Positions 5,350-11,316 of a DNA stretch of 13,234 bases are shown piece after piece (within the stretch, counting starts at the first letter, position 1; the number at the start of each line of letters is the position of its first letter). The translations under genes and the position numbers were made by a program. The notes beneath the pieces were generated by a model. The model did not search any database and was not told the origin of the DNA. It saw nothing but the letters and a program-made list of their open reading frames with translations. The DNA comes from Anaerolineaceae bacterium (GTDB lineage Bacteria > Chloroflexota > Anaerolineae > Anaerolineales > Villigracilaceae). The DNA lies in the NCBI GenBank assembly GCA_009885445.1, contig VFKQ01000132.1, positions 1 to 13,234 of the forward strand. Reading direction: 5' to 3'.

Positions 5350-7122
5350 CTATCTCGCCCCTCGTCGCCCAAACTGCCGCTCCAACACGTCCACCGACAA
5401 ATGAATCATCGTCGGCCTGCCATGCGGACAGGTGCGCGGCGACTCGCAGGCTTCGAGGTCGTTGAGCAGGGCGCGCTGTTCCTCGGGCGAGAGGGTTTGT
5501 CCACCTTTGACGGCGAGACGTTTGCAGACTCGTCCTGCAATTTTTTTCTCGATCTCATTTTGCAGAGGCGCTTCGTCTTCCTCGAAATCCTCCACCAGCG
5601 CGCGCAATGCCGAGGCGGGGTCGGCGCCCGCAAACAGCGCGGGAATGGCGCGCACTTGAAAGGAATTGCCGCCAAATTCCTCGACGTCGAATCCAAATTG
5701 ATTTAGAATCGGTAATTGGGTAATTAGTAATTGGGCCGATTGCGGCGGCAGTTGCACCACCGCGGGCACAAGCAGACTCTGCGAAGGGATTTGTTTCCGT
5801 CCGCGTTGGGCCATTAATTTCTCAAACAAAACACGTTCGTGCGCGGCGTGCTGATCAACCAAATAAAGTCCGTCGGGGCCCTCGGCGATGAGATAGGTCT
5901 GTCCGATCTGACCGATGAGTCGCAACAGGGGCAGGTCGAACGTCGAAGGCTTGTCCTGAGCGCCGTCGAAGGGTCGAAAGTCAGATGATGATGACGCAGT
6001 TTCGCTTGAGGCAGACTGACCTTCGACTTTTGACGCTTGACTCTCACTTGCCATCGTCCAATCCAAGCCTGGCTCGCGCGACTCTGTCGGACGACTCGCG
6101 CCGCCCCACAAGGTCGGCGCGGCTTGGGGGACGGGCGCGTAGGCCAATAGCGCGCGGCGCGTGGAGCGTTGCACAAAGCCGAAGACGCGCTCTTGATTCT
6201 TGAAGCGCACCTCGGCCTTGGCGGGATGCACATTCACGTCCACTTCGGAGGGCGCGATTTCAAGAAAGAGCGCGGCCATCGGGTAACGTCCCACCATCAA
6301 CAGCGTGTGATAGGCCTGAGTCAGCGCGGCGGTTAATGGCGTGTCGGAGACCCAGCGGCCATTGACGAAGAACGTAATTTCTTTTCGGTTGGAACGTGTC
6401 AACGCGGTGGGGCTGATGTAGCCCGTCAGTTTTAACCCCTCGTCTTCCATGTTCACTTCGAGCATTTGCTTGGCCACGTCCACGCCATACAACGCGGCCA
6501 GAATCGCGCGGCGGTCGCCATCGCCACTGGTTTGCAAAGTGACCGTGACATCTTCAGTTAATTTAAAACGCACATTGGGATAGGCCAGCGCGTAACGAGT
6601 CAACAGGCCGTCGATGGCGCGGCGCTCGGTCACATCGCTCTTTAAAAATTTCAAACGCGCGGGCACGTTGTAAAACAAATCTTCCACGCGCACAACTGTG
6701 CCGCTGGGCGCGCCGACTGTTTCCACTTTGCCGCTGATGCCGCCTTCAATTTTCAGGCGCGCGCCAGAAAGCGCGTCCGCGGTGCGCGAGGTCATTGTCA
6801 GCCGCGAGACGGAGCCGATGGAGGCCAGCGCCTCGCCGCGAAAACCCAACGTCACGATCGAAAAAAGTTCCTCGGCCTGAACCAGCTTCGAGGTGGCATG
6901 ACGCGCGAGGGCCAATTCCAATTCGGGGGCCGCGATGCCCGTCCCGTCGTCGGCGATTTCGATGAGTTTGCGTCCCGCCTCGGCCACCGTCACTGTGATG
7001 GCGCGCGCGTTTGCGTCCAAAGAATTTTCAATGAGTTCTTTGACCACCGACGCGGGACGTTCGATGACTTCACCGGCGGCAATTTGCGAAGCGACTTCGG
7101 TGGCGAGCAGGCGAATGGGCAT
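5350..7122 (-). CDS. mutL: DNA mismatch repair protein MutL (endonuclease type)
   Basis: MutL (590 aa), the ATP-driven mismatch-repair mediator that links mismatch recognition to strand nicking. The GHKL ATPase domain shows catalytic Glu29 and Asn33 (KELIENSLDA), DDGTGI with Asp58, GFRGEAL at 93-99 and VHPAKAEVRF at 298-307. The C-terminal half carries the endonuclease motif DQHAAHERVLFE at 423-434, plus CPHGRP at 565-570 and FGRRGA at 584-589, the metal-site motifs of nicking MutL proteins; the organism is therefore probably methyl-independent, lacking a MutH-type system. The linker (~330-400) is Ser/Ala-rich and contains RPFDGAQDKPSTFD (383-396), the translation of an interspersed repeat. 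A TATAAT box ends only 6 nt before the ATG and there is no Shine-Dalgarno, suggesting a leaderless transcript. Divergent from the HAD gene. Confidence 0.97.
   Translation of the reverse strand: MPIRLLATEVASQIAAGEVIERPASVVKELIENSLDANARAITVTVAEAGRKLIEIADDGTGIAAPELELALARHATSKLVQAEELFSIVTLGFRGEALASIGSVSRLTMTSRTADALSGARLKIEGGISGKVETVGAPSGTVVRVEDLFYNVPARLKFLKSDVTERRAIDGLLTRYALAYPNVRFKLTEDVTVTLQTSGDGDRRAILAALYGVDVAKQMLEVNMEDEGLKLTGYISPTALTRSNRKEITFFVNGRWVSDTPLTAALTQAYHTLLMVGRYPMAALFLEIAPSEVDVNVHPAKAEVRFKNQERVFGFVQRSTRRALLAYAPVPQAAPTLWGGASRPTESREPGLDWTMASESQASKVEGQSASSETASSSSDFRPFDGAQDKPSTFDLPLLRLIGQIGQTYLIAEGPDGLYLVDQHAAHERVLFEKLMAQRGRKQIPSQSLLVPAVVQLPPQSAQLLITQLPILNQFGFDVEEFGGNSFQVRAIPALFAGADPASALRALVEDFEEDEAPLQNEIEKKIAGRVCKRLAVKGGQTLSPEEQRALLNDLEACESPRTCPHGRPTMIHLSVDVLERQFGRRGAR
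5711..5735 (-). repeat. Low-complexity AATTAC repeat inside mutL
   Basis: In the coding sense this reads as tandem CCCAATTAC-type units encoding part of LLITQLPILN (465-474). Sixteen bases (5719-5734, CCAATTACTAATTACC on the minus strand) are identical to 12298-12313 in the helicase gene on the other strand, pointing to a dispersed repeat. Confidence 0.6.
5941..5980 (-). repeat. Interspersed repeat within the MutL linker
   Basis: Direct repeat CGTCGAAGG at 5941-5949 and 5964-5972 flanks CTTGTCCTGAGCG; in coding sense the unit reads CCTTCGACGGCGCTCAGGAC followed by AAGCC. It is translated in frame as RPFDGAQDKP in the disordered linker between ATPase and endonuclease domains. The FDGAQDKP peptide is one I recognise as a recurrent product of such repeats. 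Adjacent 5981-6050 is also low-complexity (poly-Ser codons). Confidence 0.65.
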
Positions 7123-7128
7123 GGCTCG

Positions 7129-7134
7129 ATTATA
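7129..7134 (-). promoter_or_regulatory. -10 box of mutL (leaderless?)
   Basis: Perfect TATAAT on the minus strand ending 6 nt before the mutL ATG, so the expected transcription start falls on or beside the start codon. No convincing -35 hexamer is seen at 17 nt (ACATTT) and no Shine-Dalgarno is present. Confidence 0.55.
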
Positions 7135-7199
7135 TAATACCCACGCTCAAAAAATGTGCTTTCCAGTTTTTGAAAAAGCGCAATTATTGACCACGCGGT

Positions 7200-7205
7200 T
7201 ATAAT
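7200..7205 (+). promoter_or_regulatory. -10 box of the HAD gene (leaderless?)
   Basis: Perfect TATAAT ending 6 nt before the GTG at 7212, mirroring the mutL side. No Shine-Dalgarno lies in between (CGCCGC), and the -35 region is weak. A nearby TTGACC (7187-7192) is only 7 nt away and cannot serve as the -35 for this box. Confidence 0.55.
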
Positions 7206-7211
7206 CGCCGC

Positions 7212-7844
7212 GTGCAATTTACCACCATTTTTTTTGACGTGGATGACACGCTGTATCCAAATTCCAGCGGTCTGTGGCGCGCCATTAAAGAACGCATGAA
7301 CGTCTACATGCGCGAACGCATCGGCATCGCTGAAAACGATGTGCCCATCTTGCGTGAAAAATATTATCGGGCATACGGCACCACCCTGCGCGGTTTGCAG
7401 GAACATCACGAAATTGATGTGCAGGATTTTCTGGCCTATGTGCATGACCTGCCGCTGGGGGACTTTCTGACTCCCAATCCTCTTCAGCGCGAGGTCATCG
7501 CTTCGCTGTCCGCGCGGAGGGTGGCTTTCACCAACGCAGACGCGGCCCACGCCCGAAGAGTTTTAAACGCCCTCGCCCTCAGCGACCTCTTCGACGCCAT
7601 CGTAGACGTGAACGCCGTGACGCCCTACTGCAAGCCCATGCCCGAGTCGTTCGAAATTGCGATGCGCACCGCCGCTGAAACGGACGCCTCACGATGCGTC
7701 ATGATCGACGACCTGCCGCGCACCACCCGTGCCGCCCGCGAACTTGGCATGTTCGGCGTTTTGTATGGGCAGACAGAATCGTCGCCCGACGCGAACGCGG
7801 CGTTTAGCGATTGGAGCGCCCTGCCGGAGTTGCTGAACCTGTAA
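7212..7844 (+). CDS. HAD-superfamily hydrolase, pyrimidine 5'-nucleotidase-like
   Basis: Soluble HAD phosphatase of 210 aa. Motif I is FFDVDDTLYP with nucleophile Asp9 and acid/base Asp11; motif II is Thr108 in VAFTNAD; motif III Lys141 in CKPMPESFE; motif IV the MIDDLP acidic pair at 166-167. The opening FFDVDDTLYPNSSGLWRAI closely resembles the pyrimidine 5'-nucleotidase (SDT1-like) subgroup, which removes phosphate from UMP/CMP-type nucleotides, so that is the best guess; other phosphomonoesters are possible. The cap helices occupy about 15-85. The start is GTG, placed directly before the motif I strand, 6 nt after a TATAAT box with no Shine-Dalgarno. A strong terminator abuts the stop, so the gene is probably monocistronic. 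Confidence 0.88.
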   Translation: MQFTTIFFDVDDTLYPNSSGLWRAIKERMNVYMRERIGIAENDVPILREKYYRAYGTTLRGLQEHHEIDVQDFLAYVHDLPLGDFLTPNPLQREVIASLSARRVAFTNADAAHARRVLNALALSDLFDAIVDVNAVTPYCKPMPESFEIAMRTAAETDASRCVMIDDLPRTTRAARELGMFGVLYGQTESSPDANAAFSDWSALPELLNL

Positions 7845-7878
7845 CGCGACGCGCCTAGCGTGTCGCGTACCATTTTTT
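7844..7878 (+). terminator. Intrinsic terminator after HAD gene
   Basis: Ten-bp stem ACGCGACGCG (7844-7853) with CGTGTCGCGT (7859-7868), one G-U pair, loop CCTAG, followed after ACCA by six Ts at 7873-7878. It overlaps the last base of the stop codon. Confidence 0.8.
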
Positions 7879-7962
7879 ACACACATCCAACATTCTTCAT
7901 ATCAAATATTCACCCGTGCTTAATCCAGCGGGACGATAATCCAATCCATGCAAATTGAAACC

Positions 7963-7968
7963 AAGGAG
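7963..7968 (+). promoter_or_regulatory. Shine-Dalgarno that decides the S41 peptidase start
   Basis: AAGGAG lies 6 nt before GTG 7975 and inside the reading frame opened by ATG 7948, arguing that the GTG is the true start. Confidence 0.7.
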
Positions 7969-7974
7969 CTTCCT

Positions 7975-9261
7975 GTGAACAAGGCATTAAAAACTTTCCT
8001 GATTCTGTTCGTTGCATTCGTTTTACTGGCCGGCTCGTTTTCGGGCGGCTTGCTGGTGGCCACTGCCTATCCTCTTTTAAAGACAGGTCAGCAACCCTCG
8101 AGTCAACTGCCCACGCCGTCTGCAGACACACAGTCTGCGTCGCCTGAAGAATTGCAAACTTTGTTTCAGCCCTTTTGGGAGACCTGGACGCTGGTGCATG
8201 ACCAATACGTAGACCAGCCCGTGGACGATGTGGCTTTGATGCGCGGCGCAATTGACGGCATGCTGGCCACACTTGATGACCCGCACACCTCCTACATGGA
8301 CCCCGATGAGTTCACCCAGCTCGGCACTGCACTTTCGGGTGAGTACGAGGGAATCGGCGCGTACGTGGATACAACCACCGGCTTTCTGACGGTCATCAGT
8401 CCCATCCCGGGTTCGCCTGCCGAAGCCGCCGGGTTGCGCAGTGGTGACCAGGTCATCGGCATTGACGGCAACGACGTCACCGGCGTGGACGCTGAACTGG
8501 TGCGCAAGCAGGTTCTCGGTCCGGCTGGTTCCGTCGTCACGCTGACCATTCTGCGCGGCGATGAACCTCCGTTCGATGTCAAAATCACGCGCGCGAAAAT
8601 CGTCATCAAAAGCGCGGACGGAAAAATGCTCGAGGGCGACATCGCCTATGTGCAAGTCACCACCTTCGGTGACAAGACCACGCCCGAACTCAAAGCAGTG
8701 CTCGAGACTTTGATGGCCCAAAACCCGAAGGGACTTATCCTCGACCTGCGCAACAACGGCGGCGGATATTTACAGACCGCGATTGAAGTCTCCTCCCAGT
8801 TCCTGCCCGAAGGCGAAATCGTGATGTATGAGCAATACGGCAATGGCGAACGCGACATCTACCGCTCGTTCGGCGGTGGCTTAGCGACGGAAATCCCGAT
8901 GGTTGTCCTCATCAATGAGGGAACTGCATCGGCCTCCGAGATCGTAGCGGGCGCGTTGCAGGACTACGCTCGCGCCAAACTCGTTGGCGTAATATCTTAT
9001 GGAAAAGGTTCCGTCCAACTACCTACTCCGCTTTCGAACGGACAAGGCGCAGTGCGCATCACCATCGCCAAGTGGCTGACGCCCAACGAGCGCGCCATCC
9101 ACGGAATTGGATTGACGCCCGATGTGTACGTAACTATCACCGAGGACGATTTCGTAAACAAACTCGACCCGCAACTCGACGCCGCCATTCAAACCCTGCT
9201 GGCGATGATTAACGGAACAGCCATTCCCACATCCATGCCCACGCCGGTGCCGACACCTTAA
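7975..9261 (+). CDS. S41 family C-terminal processing peptidase (CtpA-like)
   Basis: Membrane-anchored serine protease that trims or degrades exported proteins from the C-terminus. I chose GTG 7975 (428 aa) because AAGGAG sits 6 nt upstream and the protein then starts MNKALKTFLILF, a clean signal anchor; the in-frame ATG at 7948 adds nine hydrophilic residues and has no ribosome-binding site. Residues ~5-33 form the single hydrophobic segment. A PDZ domain spans ~120-205 (EGIGAYV, SPAEAAGLRSGDQVIGIDG). The peptidase domain follows, with Ser-Lys dyad residues near 319 (NEGTASASE) and 344 (YGKGSVQ), and LILDLRNNGGG before them. The protein ends in a Pro/Thr tail (TSMPTPVPTP). Next gene is a membrane protease, but a palindromic repeat separates them. 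Confidence 0.94.
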   Translation: MNKALKTFLILFVAFVLLAGSFSGGLLVATAYPLLKTGQQPSSQLPTPSADTQSASPEELQTLFQPFWETWTLVHDQYVDQPVDDVALMRGAIDGMLATLDDPHTSYMDPDEFTQLGTALSGEYEGIGAYVDTTTGFLTVISPIPGSPAEAAGLRSGDQVIGIDGNDVTGVDAELVRKQVLGPAGSVVTLTILRGDEPPFDVKITRAKIVIKSADGKMLEGDIAYVQVTTFGDKTTPELKAVLETLMAQNPKGLILDLRNNGGGYLQTAIEVSSQFLPEGEIVMYEQYGNGERDIYRSFGGGLATEIPMVVLINEGTASASEIVAGALQDYARAKLVGVISYGKGSVQLPTPLSNGQGAVRITIAKWLTPNERAIHGIGLTPDVYVTITEDDFVNKLDPQLDAAIQTLLAMINGTAIPTSMPTPVPTP

Positions 9262-9272
9262 GATTGCTAAGC

Positions 9273-9344
9273 GGAGTGCAGACTTCAGCCTGCTTCGTTC
9301 TGGCAGGCTGACCCTAAAGGGCGCTATCGCAGAGCCTGCACTCC
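9273..9344. repeat. Palindromic interspersed repeat (72 bp)
   Basis: Outer arms GGAGTGCAG (9273-9281) and CTGCACTCC (9336-9344) are perfect; a second perfect hairpin TCAGCCTGC (9285-9293) with GCAGGCTGA (9303-9311) lies inside. The rest holds small stems CCC/GGG and GCG/CGC. It occupies most of the gap between the S41 and zinc protease genes and resembles GGAGTGCAGACTTCAGCCTG household repeats. It has no T-run on the plus strand. Confidence 0.8.
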
Positions 9345-9398
9345 AGAAAAAAATTTTCAACTGAGTCTTGTTGCTTTCTTTTCGAAATGAGGTAACCC

Positions 9399-10112
9399 AT
9401 GTTTTTCCTTGACCCCAACTACCTGATTTATATGATTCCCGCCTTGCTCTTGATGTCGTTGACTTCGTGGTACGTCAAATCCTCCTTTGCCAAGTGGAGC
9501 AAGGTCCGCGCCCGTAGCGGGTTGACCGGTGCCCAAGCCGCGCAGAAGCTGATTCAAACCGCCGCCTACAGCATTGAAAACGGAGCGGCCCTGCGCGACG
9601 TGCGCGTGATGGGCATCGGCGGCAGTCTCAGCGATAACTACGACCCGCGCACCAAGACACTTAATCTCTCGCCTGAGGTGGCGGACCAACCCTCCGTCGC
9701 TTCGATTGCCGTCGCCGCGCATGAACTCGGCCACGCCCTGCAAGATGCCGATAACTACTTCCCCATGCGCGTGCGCACCTTCCTCGTCCCGGCTGTCAAC
9801 ATCGGCTCCAACCTCGGCTGGGTTCTGATTCTCGCCGGCCTGCTACTCAAGATCACCGGCCTCGCCTGGGCCGGCGTGTGGATCTTCTCAGCCGGCGCGC
9901 TCTTCGCCCTGGCCACCCTGCCCGTCGAATTGAATGCCTCCTCGCGCGCAAAACGTCTGCTCGTCGAAAGCGGAATCATCAGCGGCGAAGACGAACAACG
10001 CGGCATGAACACCGTGCTCAACGCCGCCGCCCTCACCTACGTCGCCGGACTAATCACCGCAATTTTGCAAGTGCTGTACTACGTCAACCTCGTGGGCGGA
10101 CGCAGGCGATAA
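9399..10112 (+). CDS. Membrane zinc metallopeptidase, YugP family
   Basis: A 237-aa integral membrane protein of the YugP-like neutral zinc metallopeptidase family. The zinc site HELGH is at 108-112 (AVAAHELGHALQ), with Glu177 in LPVELNAS as the likely third ligand. Hydrophobic segments lie near 5-24, 127-150, 155-173 and 209-230. The family signature GLTGAQAAQKL is present at ~41-51, as is the long YDPRTKTLNLSPEV segment (81-94). The start has GAGG six nt upstream. Biological role of the family is poorly defined; a protease acting on membrane or extracytoplasmic proteins is the usual inference. Neighbour of the S41 protease, which may hint at envelope protein quality control. Confidence 0.93.
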   Translation: MFFLDPNYLIYMIPALLLMSLTSWYVKSSFAKWSKVRARSGLTGAQAAQKLIQTAAYSIENGAALRDVRVMGIGGSLSDNYDPRTKTLNLSPEVADQPSVASIAVAAHELGHALQDADNYFPMRVRTFLVPAVNIGSNLGWVLILAGLLLKITGLAWAGVWIFSAGALFALATLPVELNASSRAKRLLVESGIISGEDEQRGMNTVLNAAALTYVAGLITAILQVLYYVNLVGGRRR

Positions 10113-10147
10113 GGCGACGAACACAGCCAACCATCCCCAAAAATAAT

Positions 10148-10223
10148 TTAGCCACGGATTTCACGAATTCGCACGGATTTTAAAATCCGCGAAAATCTGT
10201 GAAATCTGTGGCTAAGATTTTTT
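10148..10223. repeat. Palindromic interspersed repeat, possible terminator
   Basis: Outer arms TTAGCCACGGATTTCAC (10148-10164) and GTGAAATCTGTGGCTAA (10199-10215) match at 16 of 17 positions (the odd one a G-U in RNA). The centre holds a perfect 16-bp palindrome CGGATTTTAAAATCCG (10174-10189). Six Ts follow (10218-10223), so on the plus strand it could also stop transcription after the YugP gene. The motif is typical of household repeats of the CCACGGATTTC type. Confidence 0.8.
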
Positions 10224-10303
10224 AAAATGTCCCGCATCACTTTCCCATGCCCAAACCATTAAATTCGGACCACAGCCTCTTTCATCTTTCATCTTTCCTC
10301 CCT

Positions 10304-10309
10304 TACAAT
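10304..10309 (+). promoter_or_regulatory. Possible -10 box before YbhN-like gene
   Basis: TACAAT ends 8 nt before ATG 10318; no Shine-Dalgarno is visible before the ATG (CCTCCCA), so a near-leaderless start is possible. No clear -35 hexamer. Confidence 0.35.
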
Positions 10310-10317
10310 TCCTCCCA

Positions 10318-11316
10318 ATGAAAAAATCCATCGTCATCCTTCTGCTCTTCATCGGCGTGGCCGTCGTGGCCCTCAGCTTCGGAGAGTTGGAAAACATCCT
10401 CGCCACTTTACAAAAAGCACGATTGCGTTACGTCTTCCTCGGCCTCGTGCTCGAACTTCTGTGGAACTGGAACCTCGGCTTCACCTACAAAGCCATCTAT
10501 CATCTACTCGGCATCGAAGAAGACCGCAACCGTCTCACGCTCGTTGCCTCAGCGTCGAACTTCGTCAATATCGTGGCACCCACTGGCGGCGTGAGCGGGA
10601 TCGCCATCTTCGCGGGCGAGGCCCGTCAGCGCGGATATCCGCCCGGCAAAGCCACCCTCGCGGGCGCACTCTTCCTGCTCTTCGACCAGGCCGCGTTCCT
10701 CGTCATCCTCGCCCTGGGTTGGATCGTGCTATGGCGGCGCAACAACATCAACGCGGGCGAAGTGGCCGCCAGTTTATTATTGCTTATCGCCGCGTCCATT
10801 TTTGCATCATTGCTGTATCTCGGTTATCGCTCCGCCGAACGTCTCGGCAACGCACTGGCGCGCATCGCGCATGTCATCAATCGTTTACTAAAACCATTTC
10901 TGCATCACGACTATCTCAGCGAAGAACGCGCGCACACCTTCGCCAACGAAGTGGGCGAGGGGCTGGCCGACCTGCCCGAAAAACCGAAACAACTCGTCGT
11001 GCCTTTTTTACATGCCCTGCTCAACAAAGCCCTGCTCATCAGCGTTTTAATTTGCGCCTTCCTTGCATACAACGTTCCGTTTAGCGCGGGCACCATCATC
11101 GCGGGCTGGGCCATTGGCTATCTTTTTCTCGTGGTTTCGCCCACGCCCAACGGCATCGGCATCGTCGAGGGCCTCATGCCGCTCGCCCTCACCTCATTGC
11201 GCGTGCCCGTCGAGGCCGCCGTCGTCATCACCCTCACCTATCGCGGACTCACCTTTTGGGTCATGATGGCCATCGCCTCCTGGTCGTTCCGCAGATTGCA
11301 TCTTAGCGAAATTTAA
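10318..11316 (+). CDS. YbhN/LPG-synthase-TM family membrane protein (UPF0104-like)
   Basis: A 332-aa integral membrane protein that I place in the lysylphosphatidylglycerol synthase transmembrane (flippase-like, YbhN/AglD) family. Supporting features are the N-terminal anchor KKSIVILLLFIGVAVVAL, the conserved ASNFVNIVAPTGGVSGIAIF segment (residues ~78-97), LFLLFDQAAFLVILALG (~117-133) and the C-terminal VVSPTPNGIGIVEGLMPLAL (~275-294), with around seven to eight hydrophobic segments. The soluble synthetase domain of MprF is absent, so it is a stand-alone membrane domain; lipid translocation is a family inference. The start lacks a Shine-Dalgarno. The stop TAA is immediately followed by the helicase ATG (TAAATG), so the two are cotranscribed. 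Confidence 0.85.
   Translation: MKKSIVILLLFIGVAVVALSFGELENILATLQKARLRYVFLGLVLELLWNWNLGFTYKAIYHLLGIEEDRNRLTLVASASNFVNIVAPTGGVSGIAIFAGEARQRGYPPGKATLAGALFLLFDQAAFLVILALGWIVLWRRNNINAGEVAASLLLLIAASIFASLLYLGYRSAERLGNALARIAHVINRLLKPFLHHDYLSEERAHTFANEVGEGLADLPEKPKQLVVPFLHALLNKALLISVLICAFLAYNVPFSAGTIIAGWAIGYLFLVVSPTPNGIGIVEGLMPLALTSLRVPVEAAVVITLTYRGLTFWVMMAIASWSFRRLHLSEI

Noticed and set aside
7187..7192. TTGACC as -35 box for the HAD gene
   Set aside because: Only 7 nt from the TATAAT box; spacing is incompatible with a sigma-70 type promoter.
7948..7974. ATG 7948 as start of the S41 peptidase
   Set aside because: No Shine-Dalgarno before it, while AAGGAG six nt before GTG 7975 lies inside the extension and gives a cleaner signal anchor.
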